Origin: Enchytraeus crypticus
Taxonomy: Eukaryota; Annelida; Clitellata; Enchytraeida; Enchytraeidae
Reading direction: 5' to 3'
Assembly (NCBI GenBank): GCA_905160935.1
Contig: CAJHZI010000558.1
Span: forward strand, 973,001 to 1,037,000
DNA: 64,000 nt
Positions within the stretch are counted from its first letter, which is position 1; every line of letters starts with the position of its first letter. Below, piece after piece: positions 1 through 8,489 of the stretch. The translations under genes were made by a program, and so were the position numbers. The notes beneath the pieces are model-generated. The model had not been told where the DNA came from. It did no database searches and saw only the letters and a program-made list of their open reading frames with translations.

Positions 1-75
1 GAAGACTATAATCAGCTGTTGAAGGAATATTAGAATTTTATAACACATTGTAGTGTTATAAAATTACCCGTAGGC

Positions 76-1092
76 CTACTGTAGTAACGACTCGTCAATG
101 TGTATATAGCCTATCTGTATCAATGTCAAATTCCTTTGTGTGATTAGTTCCAGTGCTGCATCTTTACGATTGGGATTAATTCGATTAGCTAGTTCATTAA
201 CTATTCTATAGCATTTCTTACGTATTGACCCATTAATTAATGTATCAAGCAGTTTTTCTTTCAATAAATTTCGCTTAAGTTGCATAAAGAAACTTTCACT
301 TAGATCTTCAATAATTTGTATGATTATTAATTTTAGTTCTCGAACAAATATAAACTTTTTAAATTCGTCAAAAATGTCCTCAGAACTAAACATATCTGAG
401 ATTATTCCAGATAAAATAATAGCTTTGGCATACCTTGAATTAAAATAACTCACATACTTTTGCACAGTAGGATCGTTGTTTAAGACTACTGACACTTCAT
501 TTGCAATAGCGACTAATTTCTTATAACTAATCTCATCATTCTGGTTTACATGTTGCACATACATTCGACTAACAACATCATATGAATCGATTGGAAACAT
601 AACGTCTGAGATAGTATTCCAATTCATACTAATTTTACCATTCATATCACCTCCCGTAATATTAAGTTTTGTAGCTAACTCTCTCGAAACTGCATCAGCC
701 ATATTCTCAAAATCATGTCTTACAGTGTTCAACAAACTATCTGATGATATGTCACAATATTCTTTCGTAGCACAGTCTTGATTATTAATTGGATTTCTGA
801 TATTTAGCAGTCCATTATTATTCATATTGAGATCCCCATGCATTGTATCACCACTATTAGATATTTTTGTACTTATATTCGAATCTACGTAATTTTTAGT
901 TGCAGCATCTTGGATATCAGTAGGGTCTAGCACATTAATCAGCTTGTGTGAGTCTAAATTTATATTTTCTATGGCAGTGTTAGCTCCATCTCGTCTAAGA
1001 AACGTATTTAATGCTTGATATAAAGTAACACCTTCAGCAGTGGTTCTCTGTGCATATCCGGTATCAGTATGTCCAAACTTATCGACAGACAT
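76..1092 (-). CDS. tail-fibre-like protein of the Polinton-like element
   Basis: A 338-residue protein with three shaft-type repeats in its first 190 residues. Each pairs a Gly-Asp-x-Met-x-Gly-Asp-Leu-x-Met type segment with an Asp-Pro-x-x-x-Gln-Asp-Ala-Ala-Thr-Lys-x-Tyr-Val-Asp type segment, for example NPINNQDCATKEYCD. This is the pattern of trimeric phage tail fibres and collar proteins. The rest, about residues 190-338, is helical, rich in Leu, Ile and Lys, and unrecognised. It is the leftmost part of the minus-strand group, next to the protease and capsid genes, so a spike or fibre on the capsid vertex is the natural inference. An alternative is a scaffold with convergent repeats. The repeat pattern is seen directly; the virion location is inferred. 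Confidence 0.7.
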   Translation of the reverse strand: MSVDKFGHTDTGYAQRTTAEGVTLYQALNTFLRRDGANTAIENINLDSHKLINVLDPTDIQDAATKNYVDSNISTKISNSGDTMHGDLNMNNNGLLNIRNPINNQDCATKEYCDISSDSLLNTVRHDFENMADAVSRELATKLNITGGDMNGKISMNWNTISDVMFPIDSYDVVSRMYVQHVNQNDEISYKKLVAIANEVSVVLNNDPTVQKYVSYFNSRYAKAIILSGIISDMFSSEDIFDEFKKFIFVRELKLIIIQIIEDLSESFFMQLKRNLLKEKLLDTLINGSIRKKCYRIVNELANRINPNRKDAALELITQRNLTLIQIGYIHIDESLLQ

Positions 1093-1109
1093 TTTTATTT
1101 TATTAATAT

Positions 1110-1518
1110 AAATTATTTATGACTTCTTGAAAATCATTTCCATCTTGAACTTTCTTTAACATATACAAACACAGATGTCCACAAAACACTTCACCATCAG
1201 GCTGTATTCTTTCACTATTATAATATATTGGACTTTTCAAAAGTTTACTAGCTCTGTAGGCGGAGGAAGACCATAACTATCAAAATGCCATTTTTCTAAA
1301 TTGCTCTTCATCCATGCAACCCAATGAGTTCCTTTTCCACCAGAATCGTCTAAATTTAAAATTCCGCATTCATGTGAGTTAGGCCTCTTCAACAGTGCAT
1401 TCCTCATGAATACTCCTCTAAAGTTTTTTATTTTTAACTTTTTTACTGCATCGATCAGTTGAATATTTGACAGTGGAATATTTGGTAATATTACACCTTC
1501 CACACTTATACTTTGCAT
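1110..1518 (-). CDS. adenain-like cysteine protease part (C48/C5-type)
   Basis: The readable protein begins at 1518. It carries the GTHWVAW motif (His65) and the HFDSYG motif (Asp80) of the adenovirus protease/Ulp1-like fold, in the usual order and spacing. Family members mature capsid proteins and are a hallmark of Polintons and adintoviruses. Coding-like signal reaches to about 1,110, just short of the fibre-like gene. It lies between the fibre-like gene and the major capsid gene on the same strand, the usual neighbourhood for this enzyme. The His and Asp motifs are seen; the protease role is inferred from the family. Confidence 0.75.
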
Positions 1519-1609
1519 TTTATAATTACCATTTTAATTATATATCACTTCATGTGATATATAATTTATTTTCGATTATTTAGTCCGTTAATTACGATTA
1601 TTATGAGGC

Positions 1610-2896
1610 TTAATATACCACATTCATTTTTTGTCCATCCGATTGAAAATTTAGCAGTTTATCGGAAATTATAAGAGCAAAGGCTTGTGTATTAGCTGGA
1701 ACTGCAGTATTAAAAGTAGCTTTAATTTGAACATCAACTACTGACGATATTAGTCTTTCAGACTGTTTGCTAACATCAAAAACCATTAATGGAAAAAGAT
1801 CCTTGTAATCACTTGGTGTGATATTACTTTGAGTGATCAACTGATCCATTCCGTAAAACTTTTCACTAAATGTCGCTGCATCTCTGTACGCCCTTGAATA
1901 CTGTTGATTCGGAAAAGATAGATTGTAATCAACAGTAGGATATCTATTTTGATTCAGCATTACATACATATTTTTAAGATCGCAATGATTAAAAATTGAT
2001 GGATTGGCTTCTTGATTACCAGAAAGATTTGTTTGAAATCCCACAATGACATATCTTGGTTTTTCTGGAGATGTTTTCACACTAAGACGCCAAGTAAATG
2101 TTGTTGACTGAGGAACGGTTATAGTATCGCATTGATGAGCGCGAAATGCTGCAGGAATCGAAACTTTTGATTCAATACTTTTATATAATTGCATTCTCTC
2201 CATATCGGACGGAGTTACATGAGGCATAAACCATGAAATACTTTTGATGTCTACTTTTCCTGCTCCTGCAGCAGCCAGTCTAAATATAGCATCATCATCA
2301 GACTTGCGAACAAGCGTTAATGTGTGCTTGAATCCATACATAACTTTATCGTAATCTTCACAGAAGCCAAATATGTGCTTCAATGGAACAATAAAACTAA
2401 ATGTTCCCTTAGTTGTTGGCTTCTCAATTAGATATGCATGTCTAACAGCAAATCCAGTATTTCCTGCAATATTCGCAGCAGTTCCAGTATCCTTATACCA
2501 CAGTTGATTGAGACCTTGTGCTAGTGCAAAATCGTTAGGATATTTGAGTAATCCAAGCATTGTTGTTGTTTGTCCTGGATGAAATACAGTTTCAATTTCT
2601 TGGTTTGATAGTGAATATGATGCTTGACTAAATAAGTGCATTAGACCATTATTAGTTATTGCTACAACGTCAGCATTAGCATATGCAGTTCCATCCGCTT
2701 TCGTTAGTCTACCTTCAAATTGTAGATAACTTTCAGATGGATGAAGGAACTGATCGTGCAGTTCAATATTTATACGAATCTCACCAGGATTATTTACATT
2801 TGTTCCAGAAACTGGTTCGTATGCATGGTACTCGTATCTCTCAATTCCCTCATCCGTTAATGGTGTGTCTGTAAATTTAAGAATATCTGATTGCAT
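1610..2896 (-). CDS. double-jelly-roll major capsid protein (hexon-like)
   Basis: A 428-residue protein starting at the ATG at 2896, in an AT-rich leader. It is rich in beta-type segments, and the early GEIRINIELHDQFLHPSES stretch resembles the first strands of Polinton and adintovirus major capsid proteins. The length suits a compact double jelly roll. It lies between the protease and integrase genes on the same strand, which fits a structural cluster. The call rests on N-terminal pattern, size and context. No structure prediction could be run, so a different capsid subunit is possible but less likely. Confidence 0.8.
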   Translation of the reverse strand: MQSDILKFTDTPLTDEGIERYEYHAYEPVSGTNVNNPGEIRINIELHDQFLHPSESYLQFEGRLTKADGTAYANADVVAITNNGLMHLFSQASYSLSNQEIETVFHPGQTTTMLGLLKYPNDFALAQGLNQLWYKDTGTAANIAGNTGFAVRHAYLIEKPTTKGTFSFIVPLKHIFGFCEDYDKVMYGFKHTLTLVRKSDDDAIFRLAAAGAGKVDIKSISWFMPHVTPSDMERMQLYKSIESKVSIPAAFRAHQCDTITVPQSTTFTWRLSVKTSPEKPRYVIVGFQTNLSGNQEANPSIFNHCDLKNMYVMLNQNRYPTVDYNLSFPNQQYSRAYRDAATFSEKFYGMDQLITQSNITPSDYKDLFPLMVFDVSKQSERLISSVVDVQIKATFNTAVPANTQAFALIISDKLLNFQSDGQKMNVVY

Positions 2897-2931
2897 TTTA
2901 ATAATATAATATTTTTTTTAATTTATTAATT

Positions 2932-3900
2932 CTAATCCAAATATGTTTTCTGCAGTTCTTGCTCATAAAACGATCCCTTAATTTCTTCTCCATTTTCATC
3001 AGTTATTCTATAGGTTATTGGATCAGTGAACAGAACTTGGGAAACTACAAAAATCTCTCGAGTCCAATTAGGTGCGCTTCCTTTTGAAAATAATTTCTTT
3101 TTGGATGCAATCCTCACTTTATCTCCTAATGAAAAATTTGGATTGCTGATTTCTAGTTTTAAATTAGGATATAAATTTCTAAATACAGTAGGTTCGTTTT
3201 TCTTCTCACTGGCCTCTAATGGAGTCATTTTTATGGAGCTGTGTTTTGTGTTGTTATATTTTTTCACAAGCTCATTCAAAATGTCAATATACTTGGTCGT
3301 AGAGTTCGCTGTAAAATAATGAACCATAATTTCTCGTATTGTTCGATTAAATCTTTCGATTATACTAGATTTCTCTTCATTTTCTGTAGAGTATAAGTCT
3401 ATGGATTCTCCAAGTAGTTTTCTGAAATCTTTATTATAAAATTCTCTGCCTTTATCGGACCAAATTTTCTTTGGTCTTCTACCACTTTTGAATATTTCAG
3501 AGAAAGACTCTGCTACGATAGCACCAGTTTTATTTTTCAAAGGAACAATCCAAGCCATTTTAGAAAAGACATCAACAATCGTTAATAAATATTTTATACC
3601 ATTATTTGTCTTCGCTAATGATCGCATATCTACCAAGTCACATGTCCAAATTTCATCAATTCCTTTTACGAATACTCTTCTTTTTTGGAGCTTCTTTATT
3701 GCAGGTTTGTGCAATTCATTTGCAATCTGATTTGTCCACGACACTGAAGAAATTTTTGCGCCAACAGCGTGACTTATAAATTGAGTTTTGCTACTTCCAC
3801 AAATGATACATAAGCCTCTTTGCATATGGCGATTATTTTTGCTTATAAACGTCTGAATATTATTAGTTTCAGTTTGACTTTTGCACTTTACGCAATACAT
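2932..3900 (-). CDS. DDE integrase with N-terminal zinc ribbon
   Basis: A 322-residue retroviral-type (rve) integrase. The core carries Asp88 (WTCDLVDM), Asp149 (WSDKGREF) and Glu182 (SSIIERFNRT), matching the D,D,E catalytic triad. A C-terminal SH3-like segment follows (FSLGDKVRIA). Before the core, Cys3, Cys6, Cys31 and Cys34 form a four-cysteine zinc ribbon resembling the small DUF5679-type domain, not the usual HHCC integrase zinc finger. The enzyme would cut and join element ends during integration. It is divergently arranged with the ATPase; only about 25 bp separate their start codons, so a shared bidirectional promoter is likely. Confidence 0.95.
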   Translation of the reverse strand: MYCVKCKSQTETNNIQTFISKNNRHMQRGLCIICGSSKTQFISHAVGAKISSVSWTNQIANELHKPAIKKLQKRRVFVKGIDEIWTCDLVDMRSLAKTNNGIKYLLTIVDVFSKMAWIVPLKNKTGAIVAESFSEIFKSGRRPKKIWSDKGREFYNKDFRKLLGESIDLYSTENEEKSSIIERFNRTIREIMVHYFTANSTTKYIDILNELVKKYNNTKHSSIKMTPLEASEKKNEPTVFRNLYPNLKLEISNPNFSLGDKVRIASKKKLFSKGSAPNWTREIFVVSQVLFTDPITYRITDENGEEIKGSFYEQELQKTYLD

Positions 3901-3925
3901 TTTAATATTAAGAAACTATTATTAA
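3901..3925. promoter_or_regulatory. compact divergent promoter region between integrase and ATPase
   Basis: The integrase ATG (minus strand, ending at 3900) and the ATPase ATG (plus strand, from 3926) are back to back with 25 bp of pure AT-rich sequence between them. Both promoters must therefore overlap this gap or the neighbouring coding sequence. No specific box was recognised; the call rests only on geometry. Confidence 0.4.
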
Positions 3926-4702
3926 ATGGAAATACAAAATATATCTTGGTGCGACACATTATCAAAAAGAAATAACCACCCACTGGTTCCCAGAAGTGTA
4001 CGAGGTTTAATTGTAGGTAAATCAGGTTCAGGCAAAACAACACTTCTATTGAATTTACTATTGAGACCAGGTTGGTTGGACTACAACAATCTGCAAGTCT
4101 TTGGCAAATCTCTATTTCAACCAGAGTATAAAATTTTAAGGAAAGCATTTGAAGAGAAATTACCAAAGGAAGCCATACTCAGATTATTTGAATTTCAAGA
4201 TGAGATTATTAAATTAAAAGTACCGCCAGCAGTTGTAATAGAAGAAATGGCTAAAAATCTTGACAGTAATTATGATGTAGATTGCAAGTTTTTTGAAACC
4301 TCAGAAGATGTACCAGATCCTGGAGACTTAAATGCTGAAAAGAAAAATTTGATGATATTTGACGACTTGCAGTTGGAAAAACAAAGCAAGTGTGAAGCAT
4401 ATTATATAAGAGGAAGACACAGTAATGTTGACTGTTTCTACCTAGCACAGAATTATTTCAAGTTACCAAGGCAAACCATACGAGAAAATGCTAATTTCAT
4501 TTGTTTATTTCCACAAGATCTGAAAAATATCAACCATATTTACAGTGACCATGTTAGTACTGATATGGCTAAGGAAGATTTTAAACATCTGTGCAAGATT
4601 GCCTGGAAACAACCTCATGGATTTGTTGTAATAGATTTAACAAGCAAAAAGGATAAGGGTAAATACAGAATGAGCTTGGATACTTTTTTCATTCCAGATT
4701 AG
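3926..4702 (+). CDS. FtsK/HerA-type genome-packaging ATPase
   Basis: A 258-residue P-loop ATPase. Walker A is GKSGSGKT at residues 31-38. Walker B is a hydrophobic strand ending in Asp-Asp (LMIFDDLQ) near residues 139-146. A conserved FYLAQNYFKLPR segment follows, in the place of the sensor region of A32-like packaging ATPases of Polintons and nucleocytoplasmic viruses. Its job is to pump DNA into the capsid. It opens the plus-strand gene group and is followed after about 45 bp by the penton-like gene. Length and motif order suit the family. Confidence 0.9.
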   Translation: MEIQNISWCDTLSKRNNHPLVPRSVRGLIVGKSGSGKTTLLLNLLLRPGWLDYNNLQVFGKSLFQPEYKILRKAFEEKLPKEAILRLFEFQDEIIKLKVPPAVVIEEMAKNLDSNYDVDCKFFETSEDVPDPGDLNAEKKNLMIFDDLQLEKQSKCEAYYIRGRHSNVDCFYLAQNYFKLPRQTIRENANFICLFPQDLKNINHIYSDHVSTDMAKEDFKHLCKIAWKQPHGFVVIDLTSKKDKGKYRMSLDTFFIPD

Positions 4703-4749
4703 GAAAATCTTTTCAATTGCTAATTTAAACTTACTTATTAATAAAAGAA

Positions 4750-5508
4750 ATGGATTCGTATTTGCAACAGATAGCTAAAAATACTGAAAATATTGCTCAT
4801 AATACCGAGGGAAAATCATCATTTTTCATTACGCAAAATCAAACAAGTTCTCGAATATTGACGAAATTTAATCCGGTTATTCAGCTAGATAGCAATAAAA
4901 AGTATGAGATGGCCTTATATAATATGGATGTTTACTATTCCTTTCCAAACATTGATGAAACAAATAATAATTTTAAATATTCACCAGATAATGGCTTGTC
5001 CTGGTTCAATATTAACATTCCAGAAGGTTGCTATGAAATAGTTGATATTAATGCTTACATTCAAAGAGCTATGAAAGAAAATGGTCATTATGATAATGCT
5101 AATGAAAAATATTGCATAACGTTGTATCCAAACAGAAATACTTTAAAATCAGTATTGGATGTTGCTTCAAATTATAAATTAAATTTTTCTACAGAAAATT
5201 CTCTTAGGTCAGTGTTAGGATTCAATAATAAAATTTATGGTGATGGTCGTAATGAATCTGAAAACATAGTCAATATTACTAATATTAGCAGTATAAGAAT
5301 AACTAGTGATATAATTGGAGCATCGTATTCAAATGGGACTCAAGAAAACATTATATATAGTTTCTTTCCTAATGTTGGGCCAGGTTATAAGATCATTGAG
5401 AGACCACTAAATTTAATATATCTTCCTATTACTATGAACACAATTTCTACGATGGAAACAAAACTTACTGATCAAAACGGAAATTTAATCAAAGAGGAGA
5501 GGAATTAA
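4750..5508 (+). CDS. penton-like minor capsid protein
   Basis: A 252-residue protein beginning with a short helical segment (residues 1-20, rich in Asn and Gln). A beta-rich body follows with a KKYEMALYNMDVYYSFPNI segment like that of Polinton and adintovirus single-jelly-roll minor capsid proteins. It lies directly after the packaging ATPase, a usual place for the penton gene. The role as vertex protein is inferred from pattern and neighbourhood. No catalytic motif is expected or seen. Confidence 0.7.
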   Translation: MDSYLQQIAKNTENIAHNTEGKSSFFITQNQTSSRILTKFNPVIQLDSNKKYEMALYNMDVYYSFPNIDETNNNFKYSPDNGLSWFNINIPEGCYEIVDINAYIQRAMKENGHYDNANEKYCITLYPNRNTLKSVLDVASNYKLNFSTENSLRSVLGFNNKIYGDGRNESENIVNITNISSIRITSDIIGASYSNGTQENIIYSFFPNVGPGYKIIERPLNLIYLPITMNTISTMETKLTDQNGNLIKEERN

Positions 5509-5597
5509 CTCTTAGATTTCATATTAGACAAGTATAATACGAGTAGACTTGAAAAGTTTCCAATAAATGATAATTAAAAATATAATCTTATTATAAA

Positions 5598-6203
5598 ATG
5601 AGTCGTTATACTAATGTCAAACTAAATATTTCAGAGGGACAGAAAGACAAAATTAATGAGGCTGTTAAGACCAGCACAGAAGTGAGCATCAGGTTAAAAC
5701 ATGAAGACTTAAATGGTGATCATATACTAGCATTAACACAGAGCCAGATTAAGAAAATAGCTAAGGCATACGAAAAAGGAGTTGGAATTACAATAAAAAT
5801 GAGCAAAACTCAATTACTACATAATAGAAAAGTTAAAGGAGGATTTATACCTGCTCTTCTCGGTATACTTGGCAGTACAGTTGCGCCATTTGTTTTAAAA
5901 ACTGCATTACCTGCTTTGGCAACTGGAGCGCTTAGTGGATTAGCAAGTACTGGAGTCTCAAAGGCCTTTGGTACTGGAGGAGTGTTATATATAAAACGTG
6001 GCAATATGTCTTGTAAAGTAAAAGCCGTTGGTGATGGTTTATTTCTGTCTCCATGGTCGAAAGGTGCTTCTGTAACAGGATCTGGTTTATTTTTGAAATC
6101 AGGGTCGGGATTTGAAAGTATTGACTCAGAAGTAGGAAGAGGTTTACTATTAGGACCAAATTCACCTTTTAAAAACATTCCTATTCTTGGTATGTTATTA
6201 TAA
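5598..6203 (+). CDS. small basic virion protein with hydrophobic segment (adenovirus core-X-like)
   Basis: A 201-residue protein. The N-terminal 75 residues form a small domain (NVKLNISEGQKDKI...). A Gly/Ala-rich hydrophobic segment follows at about residues 87-125, then a Gly-rich and Lys-rich tail. Similar small Gly/Ala-rich hydrophobic proteins accompany capsid genes in adintoviruses and have been compared with adenovirus core protein X. Membrane disruption or DNA binding in the particle is plausible but not shown. It is the third gene of the plus-strand group. Confidence 0.5.
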   Translation: MSRYTNVKLNISEGQKDKINEAVKTSTEVSIRLKHEDLNGDHILALTQSQIKKIAKAYEKGVGITIKMSKTQLLHNRKVKGGFIPALLGILGSTVAPFVLKTALPALATGALSGLASTGVSKAFGTGGVLYIKRGNMSCKVKAVGDGLFLSPWSKGASVTGSGLFLKSGSGFESIDSEVGRGLLLGPNSPFKNIPILGMLL

Positions 6204-6252
6204 AAATTAAATCATAATCACAATATTAATATTTATGTTTACTAAACATAAA

Positions 6253-6352
6253 TATTATGTTTGATTTTATGTTCGATTTTATGTTCGATTTTATGTTCGA
6301 TTTTATGTTCGATTTTATGTTCGATTTTATGTTCAAATTTATGTTAAACTTT
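6253..6352 (+). repeat. 12-bp tandem repeat (ATGTTCGATTTT)n between two virion genes
   Basis: About seven near-perfect copies of a 12-bp unit with consensus ATGTTCGATTTT fill the gap between the core-X-like gene and the next gene. The copies at both edges vary most. The array lies about 20 bp before the start codon at 6372. Confidence 0.9.
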
Positions 6353-6371
6353 ATTCATTCCTATTTTTAAA

Positions 6372-7244
6372 ATGTCGTTCCTAAAGATATCAGATCCTAG
6401 AAAGCGTGACGCAATTGTTGAAGAATTTCTGAAAACGAAAGCAAATATTAAACACAATAATTTAAGTGAAAAATTGGGTGATATCAATTTGAGTCGAGAA
6501 TTAAGTAAGCGCTACTCACCTATTGTTAATACTCAAACTGAAATTGTAAAAGAATTGCAAAGTATAAAAGAAAATGCTGAAGCTACGACAAATGCTTTAC
6601 AAGCTCTGCCTGCTGCTATTCAGTTTTCTCAATATCCAGCGATTCAAGATGTCAATCCAGCAGTAGAGGATATTAGAACATTAGAATTAGGTAATTTGGC
6701 TACTAAGTATTTGAAAGAGTATGCTTCAAATAAGAAAAATACTGACACAACTTTTGGTATACAGTCTAAAGATGGAAGGTTTTATATAGGTGAAAGTCCA
6801 ATAGAAATAACTGGGGATGATATTCAAGTCGGAGAAAAAATATATTCAGGTACCCCAGGTCTTTGGGAATTAGTAACAATGAAATCGCCAGACAAATCTA
6901 AGTATGATGACGCTGATCTTGATAACTATGCTGAAATACTAGACGACACTAATGCTATAAGACAAACTAATAACCCAAATAGACCTAAAGCATCAAGGTG
7001 TGATAAATACAGAAACATAATTAAACCGATATGGCAAAAGTTTGGACATGGTAAGGGTCTTCAAACAACAATTATTTTACCTAGTGATCCTAATACACTA
7101 GCAGAGATGTTAGAATTACGAATGGCTAGCTTTAGTGCAGGTAACACAGGAGTAAGGAATGAAATAATTAGCATTTGTGATGAATTGCTTCGTCAAGAAG
7201 TTATTGATAAAGATTATTATAAAAAAATTATGTTGCATTTATAA
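6372..7244 (+). CDS. conserved Polinton-type virion/accessory protein
   Basis: A 290-residue protein of unknown function. The first ~80 residues are charged and probably coiled coil. A C-terminal domain follows with the SGTPGLWELVTMKSPD motif and a downstream YRNIIKPIWQKF segment. A domain with this Gly-Thr-Pro-Gly-Leu-Trp-x-Leu motif recurs next to capsid genes in invertebrate Polintons and adintoviruses (from memory, labelled DUF8207). Position among virion genes suggests a structural or packaging accessory role; no enzyme motif is visible. Confidence 0.6.
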   Translation: MSFLKISDPRKRDAIVEEFLKTKANIKHNNLSEKLGDINLSRELSKRYSPIVNTQTEIVKELQSIKENAEATTNALQALPAAIQFSQYPAIQDVNPAVEDIRTLELGNLATKYLKEYASNKKNTDTTFGIQSKDGRFYIGESPIEITGDDIQVGEKIYSGTPGLWELVTMKSPDKSKYDDADLDNYAEILDDTNAIRQTNNPNRPKASRCDKYRNIIKPIWQKFGHGKGLQTTIILPSDPNTLAEMLELRMASFSAGNTGVRNEIISICDELLRQEVIDKDYYKKIMLHL

Positions 7245-7261
7245 ATGTTAATAGTGACGAT

Positions 7262-7695
7262 ACAAGAAACAGCACGTTGTCGGAGGGGCTGGAATTTTTG
7301 ATAGTATTGCTAATTTTTTCAAGAGATTAATTACATCCAATGCCGCTAAACAAATAGCCCAAACAGCTCTTAGTGTAGGTAAAGAAGCTACAAAAGAAAT
7401 TGGTAAAAAAGTTGTAGATGTAGAAAAAACTACAGCAATTGATGCTGGAAAACGACTAATTGATAAAGCTTCAGAAAAAATATTTACGTCTAAAAATCAG
7501 GAAAATATCACAAAATTGACTGGGCTAAAGACACAGCCAGAAGTAATTAAACAGAAAGCCAAAGATATATTAGATAGATTAATTAATCATGGAGCTACAA
7601 ATATCAATAATATTTTATCCGGTTCTGGTACGGATGCAATTGCAATTCAAGACCTTGTACGAAAATTGAATGGTGCTGGAATGAAAATGATATAA
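7262..7695 (+). CDS. pVI-like small virion protein part
   Basis: Coding-like sequence of about 140 residues beginning with a Gly-rich amphipathic stretch (GGAGIFDSIANFFKRLI) and ending in Leu-Asn-Gly-Ala-Gly-Met-Lys-Met-Ile. A membrane-active amphipathic helix near the start, followed by alpha-helical Lys-rich sequence, is the layout of adenovirus protein VI and its adintovirus counterparts. It is the last part of the plus-strand group. It is scored cautiously because it was recognised by layout only. Confidence 0.5.
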
Positions 7696-7855
7696 CCATT
7701 AGACAAAATAGACCTAAATATAACTCCACAACTCAACACTTTTAAAGTACTTGCTAATTCTATATCATTTTCTATGATATAGAATTATTGTACTGAATGT
7801 TGTAAATTTGCAGTACAATAAAGATATTACTGCATAACTTTAAAAATACGTTTCA

Positions 7856-8385
7856 TTTCTACTGCAATTATAGCTCGTGCAGGGGAAGAAATACACTGTC
7901 TGGTCTAATATTTTTATATTTTCAATTTCTACTAGAATTACAGGACCTACAGTATGCTGTTTTTTCCATGAATCTGTATATTTACTTTTTCATTTCTACT
8001 ACAATTATAAGGTGGTGAAGGGAATTTATGTACTTTTTTACTTTTTTCAAATTCTCCTGTAAATGTAGGTCATGAAGGGAATTTTTTTGTATTTTATAAA
8101 TATTTTTATTTTTTAATTTTCTCCTATAATTATAAGTCGTTCAGTGCAAAAGTTTTGTATTTTTTCAAAAAATATATATTTTTATTTTTTAATTTTCTCC
8201 TATAATTATAAAACGTTCAGGGAAAAGTTGGTATCATGCTAGTGATTTACTTTTTTTCAAATTCTACTGTAATTATAGCTCGTGCAGTAAAGTATTTTTT
8301 AACTTTTTAAAAATTTTCAAAAATATATATTTTTTAATTTTTTAATTTTCTCCTATAATTATAAAACGTTCAGGGAATTTTTCCT
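7856..8385 (+). repeat. eight-copy degenerate repeat array beside the Polinton-like element
   Basis: A core of about 29 bp (consensus TTCTCCTATAATTATA followed by variable bases and CGTTCAGGGA) recurs near 7856, 7926, 7995, 8051, 8119, 8198, 8260 and 8347. Spacing is 56-87 bp, with T-rich filler between. It begins about 160 bp after the last virion-type part. It may be the subterminal region of the element or flanking host minisatellite. Confidence 0.8.
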
Positions 8386-8415
8386 GCATGCCGGTGAACT
8401 GTCATTTATATACTA

Positions 8416-8417
<2 letters not shown>

Positions 8418-8484
<67 letters not shown>
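8418..8484. repeat. (TA)n microsatellite
   Basis: About 67 bp of uninterrupted TA dinucleotides, directly after the degenerate repeat array. Confidence 0.95.
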
Positions 8485-8486
<2 letters not shown>

Positions 8487-8489
8487 TAT

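Larger units (their letters stand above)
1..7695. mobile_element. Polinton/Maverick-adintovirus-like integrated element (capsid and packaging half)
   Basis: A contiguous block carries an integrase, an adenain-like protease, a major capsid protein, an FtsK/HerA ATPase and a penton-like protein. This combination defines Polintons and adintoviruses. Genes diverge from a point near 3,900: four parts lie on the minus strand to the left and five on the plus strand to the right. The left edge of the window cuts the element, so a polymerase B gene and the left terminal repeat may lie outside. Terminal inverted repeats could not be identified. The right limit is set at the last coding-like part; the repeat array that follows may also belong to it. 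Most parts are long and open, with about one or two breaks overall, so it looks fairly young. It is described here as a fossil copy. Confidence 0.93.

Noticed and set aside
7856-8385. CRISPR-like reading of the spaced repeats
   Set aside because: Animal DNA, diverged cores, T-rich filler and no cas genes; irregular spacing.
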